From Dicaeum eximium (taxonomy: Eukaryota; Chordata; Aves; Passeriformes; Dicaeidae), in assembly GCA_013396995.1 (NCBI GenBank), contig VWZP01002847.1:342830-406829 (forward strand): 64,000 nucleotides of DNA, given 5' to 3'. Positions 61,076-64,000 of the stretch are shown here, in pieces. The notes beneath the pieces were generated by a model. The model made no database searches, was not told where the DNA came from, and worked only from the letters and a program-made list of their open reading frames with translations. The translations under genes were made by a program, and so were the position numbers. The first letter of the stretch is position 1. Every line of letters starts with the position of its first letter.

Positions 61076-63399
61076 AAGTAAATATCCCTCTGGATATCAG
61101 AACTGGCAGACAGAAAGGGTTCTGGCCCCAGAATCAAGGAAGTAAACTATAACCTTTAGTCCTTGGTTTGCTGTGCCAGTCTGGCCAGCTTGGATGATTT
61201 GCATCAGCTTGGGCTTTAACACCAGGAAGAAACCAGTGTCCAAAACCACCTTTATTTTCCATATTATATTTGTACTGGGAGATCTTGTTTTATCTTGTTG
61301 AAACTATTTGTAATTTAAAAATAGGACTCTGCTTAATGAATTAGCATTTCCTGGATTTTACCACTCTGCAGAGATTTCTCCTTTATTGAGTAAGTGGGTA
61401 AGTTCCAGACACATTAAGTCATCTGGCAGAAAAGCTGGTGCCCTGGACAGCATCTTGACAGACACCAGAAGCTCAGACTTCACAAAAAGATAGCTTTTTG
61501 AATTTACCTTCTCAGAAAGTCCTATTATCATACAAATCCTGACCTTGGCATGCAACATCATGTTAGAATGAAGGTCTGCCCAGGGTGAATGTTGTTAGGC
61601 AGACACTGCTTCCAACTCATGTTAAGTCACCAAGCTGCAGAAAAAAAGCAGGCATCGTAGATGTTATTCCTTTGCTGCAGCCCTCCTCCCCCCACCTTTA
61701 ACTGCAGTCTGTGAGCAGTTGTTTCCCTGTACTGGATACATGGATCTCCAGCTGGAGTGGCTGTATCTCCAGTTTGCAGGTACATTCGTTCATTTCTGTG
61801 CAAGCAACCTTGCACTACAGCAAACAGTGCAAAGCCTGCACATCTTAACACTAATTCTCCTTCAAAACAGCCACTGAAGAGTGAAATGAAACACAGCACT
61901 GCTACCACACAAACTGTTATCTTCTCACCTAGATGTCTTCATACCTTGCTATTTCCTGCAATCAAATTACTCCCTTTCTTCTCCAGCTTGATCTCCCCAT
62001 TCAAAATACCCCAACTCAAACTTTGCTTGCTTCCTCTGTTCTTAGCGGTGAAAATTTTGCTCCTCTGGTGAAAAACACCCACCACTTTCAGAGATGAAAA
62101 CATTATTATTTCCATGCCATGGGATAGAGTCCTGCAGTAAATGTTGAAGTTGTACATGACATCAATATCATCACACATTAAACATTTACACAGCCCCATG
62201 GTTCTCCAGTTTCTTCAAAGAAAAAAGAATGAAAAATGCACACATGAGCTAGAGTACAAAAGAGAATTATCAACTTCCTCCAACAGCATCCAGCATCCAG
62301 CTGGAAACTGGATTCAGCATCCAGCATCACCTCAGTGATGCTTAGACCATTGCTTAGACCGAATGCCCGGGTCAAGCAGCCTAAAAAGTAACTGTGGCAG
62401 AAAAAAGAGACCTCATTCCCAAATATTTGTTCAGTGTTTTCAATTTCTCCTACACATATCCCTAATTTTTCTATTTTACACCAGTCTATTAAAACAATTC
62501 CTCACATACATAAGCTATATACAGAAACACATAGAAGATTTGACTTACATCCAGGTAAAGTGTGTAGGAATACTTTATTATCATTTTCATCCTTATTGTG
62601 GCTTTGTTCTTACTAAAAATAACTCTCAAAATATCAGGGACAAAAATTTCTGCACTGGGCATTCTTTGTTCAGGATTTGGCCAATCTTTGGGGCAAAGAT
62701 GAAAGAAGGCTTACACACATAGATGAAATGTCACTCTTTCTTTGGGCTTACTCTGCCTAAAATCAGTCTTTGTCCTTTATAATACTTGCCTCCGTGGTAT
62801 GCCATGAAGCAAATCAAGCCTCTCACACTGCACAGAAGAGTATGCATCCAGTTGGTAGGGTGCCAATTAGGCACGACCCAGGGCCAGCACACTCTGAGTG
62901 GGAGGTCTCTTCTCTGACAGGGGGCTTTGGTCTCTGCTTGTTGCTGCCCTCTCCTGCTCAGACTCTCCAAACACTCCACTCTGGGATCGTGAATCAGTGA
63001 CAGGCATGCTCTTCCAAGTCCTATTCCAGGTGCAGACCCTACCATAGTAGACTCTTTCCAAGTGCAGAGGGGAGGGGTAGGTGGGATTCAAGGCCCCTTT
63101 TTTGCCAATCACACTTACCTCCTAGAGCTTGTTTCATAACAAAATCCATGATTTGTTGCTTGGGGGTCCTGCCCACCTTCACACCTCACATGCACAGAGA
63201 CCTGGAATCCTTGGAAGGCAGCCTGCAAAGAGGCACAATGAAAAGAGGAATAGTGTCTCTAGAAGAAAAGGCTAATGCCTGATCTTCCTCAGCTCTCTCC
63301 CCACAGCCTTCCTCTCTTTGTCTGTGTGCAGACAAGTTTCCAGCCCTCCATCCCTTCAAACCCTGCTTTGCACAAGGCACCCGAGGAGCAGAGCTGCAT
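61076..63399. other. Non-coding DNA upstream of CpG island
   Basis: No coding exon recognised. Repeated CATCCAG words occur at 62286-62326, and 'gcttagacc' is repeated at 62340 and 62352. G+C rises gradually from about 62.8 kb toward the island. Confidence 0.45.
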
Positions 63400-63730
63400 G
63401 CTGGCGAGCAGTCAGCGGGTGGGAGGAGTCAGGGGTACACGGCGGCTCCCCCAGACTGGGCAAGTGCCCGAGAGCAAGTGCGGAGGAGAAATGCGGTGCC
63501 CTTCCGTGAATTGTCTCCTGCAGACAGGCAGGAAGGGGTTAAACCTTTGAACTTTCTCGTTTCCCCGCCTGCTTCTCGCCTCTCGGTTTTCAGAGGGTTT
63601 GCTCCGAGGCGGCAGGTCCGCCCGGGACCGCCGAGGGGGCATTTGAAGGTGAAGCGCCCTGCAAGTGCCCGGGAGAACAAGCGGCGGATGCTGGGCGATC
63701 AGGATGCGGATGCGGTCCGGGTGGCGGAAT

Positions 63731-63740
63731 GGAAAGTCCC
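63731..63740 (-). promoter_or_regulatory. Canonical NF-kappaB site in CpG island
   Basis: The minus strand reads GGGACTTTCC, the classical kappaB decamer. Lies inside the CpG island, 25 bases from a second match. Confidence 0.6.
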
Positions 63741-63755
63741 CCACCAGAACCCCTC

Positions 63756-63765
63756 GGAAAGCCCC
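63756..63765 (-). promoter_or_regulatory. Second kappaB-consensus match
   Basis: The minus strand reads GGGGCTTTCC, fitting GGGRNWYYCC. Same orientation as the site at 63731. Confidence 0.45.
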
Positions 63766-63924
63766 CAGCGCAAAGCCAGCGAGGGCTGCACCTCCTCAGG
63801 GCGAGCCGGCACGGCTCAAGGTTGAGACGGCCGGCCCCAGGTGCAGCACAGCTCCAGCTGCTGCATCCCACCCCCCGCCTGCCTTCGGCACCGGGTCACA
63901 GCCGTGCCAGTACTTGGAGGGTCA

Positions 63925-63934
63925 GGAGTGTCCC
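63925..63934 (-). promoter_or_regulatory. Third kappaB-consensus match
   Basis: The minus strand reads GGGACACTCC, fitting GGGRNWYYCC. Weaker than the canonical decamer, and could be chance in GC-rich DNA. Confidence 0.35.
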
Positions 63935-64000
63935 CGTTTCTGTGCGCCCGCACCCCGCCTCTCCTGTCTGCCCTTCCCGGCTCGGCTCGGCACGGCCCGC

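Larger units (their letters stand above)
63400..64000. promoter_or_regulatory. CpG island, probable gene promoter (truncated by window edge)
   Basis: G+C and CpG frequency jump at about 63405. CpG is rare in the preceding 60 kb but occurs dozens of times in these 600 bases, for example 'gcggtccgggtggcgg' near 63710 and 'cggctcggctcggcacggcc' at 63979-63998. GC-box-type sites are present ('ccgccc' at 63618-63623; CCCCGCC near 63565, 63883 and 63955). No TATA box is obvious, as is common for CpG-island promoters. Open frames exist on both strands (63478-63825 plus; 63412-63744 and 63590-63871 minus), but GC-rich DNA gives long frames by chance, so none is called coding. Transcription direction and gene identity cannot be read from this window. 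Confidence 0.85.

Noticed and set aside
63478..63825. 115-codon plus-strand frame in the CpG island as a first coding exon
   Set aside because: Equally long frames exist on the minus strand, as expected in GC-rich DNA, and no known protein start was recognised.
1..64000. CRISPR array, bacterial operons, toxin-antitoxin or phage systems
   Set aside because: The interspersed direct repeats are LINE copies, simple repeats or assembly overlaps; composition, CR1 elements and the CpG island indicate a vertebrate genome.
1..64000. tRNA, rRNA or snRNA genes
   Set aside because: No stretch with the A and B boxes and cloverleaf of a tRNA, and no rRNA or snRNA landmark, was found by reading both strands; a covariance-model scan was not possible.

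Overview
The window looks like nuclear DNA from a bird. The main reason is the interspersed repeats: about ten pieces of the CR1 LINE family, both orientations, with the avian-type 3' end (short ATTCTRTG-like units) and recognisable CR1 ORF2 protein fragments. There is also one LTR remnant whose polyadenylation-side sequence resembles avian ERVL/ERVK-type LTRs. I cannot name the species. No bacterial, plasmid or phage features are present, and no operon logic applies.

I could not identify a host protein-coding exon with confidence. Open reading frames outside repeats are short, overlap on both strands and have no recognisable domains. The window therefore reads as intergenic or intronic DNA that runs, at its right edge (about 63.40-64.00 kb), into a CpG island. 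That island is very probably the promoter or first-exon region of a gene continuing beyond the window; its direction is not decidable here. It carries three matches to the NF-kappaB consensus in the same orientation.

Layout: 0-14.3 kb is mostly unique AT-rich DNA with CR1 pieces at 428-1090 (+), 4045-4800 (-) and 7690-7755 (+). 14.34-15.0 kb is a long pure-purine microsatellite, (AAAGAG)n then (AAAAG)n, interrupted by a single N. 15.0-16.8 kb is unique and holds a 77-bp near-perfect hairpin of pre-miRNA size (16050-16126), the most interesting unexplained structure I found. 16.8-19.2 kb is a long degraded CR1 (+). 20.86-24.57 kb holds two adjacent minus-strand CR1 elements, repeated because of assembly joins. 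24.6-41.3 kb is mostly unique, with the LTR remnant near 28.3 kb and a CR1 tail near 29.6 kb. 41.4-63.4 kb is repeat-poor, with a few old CR1 scraps, short tandem duplications and stretches that look like candidate conserved noncoding elements.

Assembly quality matters here. Single N characters at 18021, 22348 and 23663 each join pieces whose flanks repeat each other at or near identity (191, 1314 and 907 bp). These look like unmerged contig overlaps or an allelic contig rather than biological duplications; about 2.4 kb of the window is probably counted twice.
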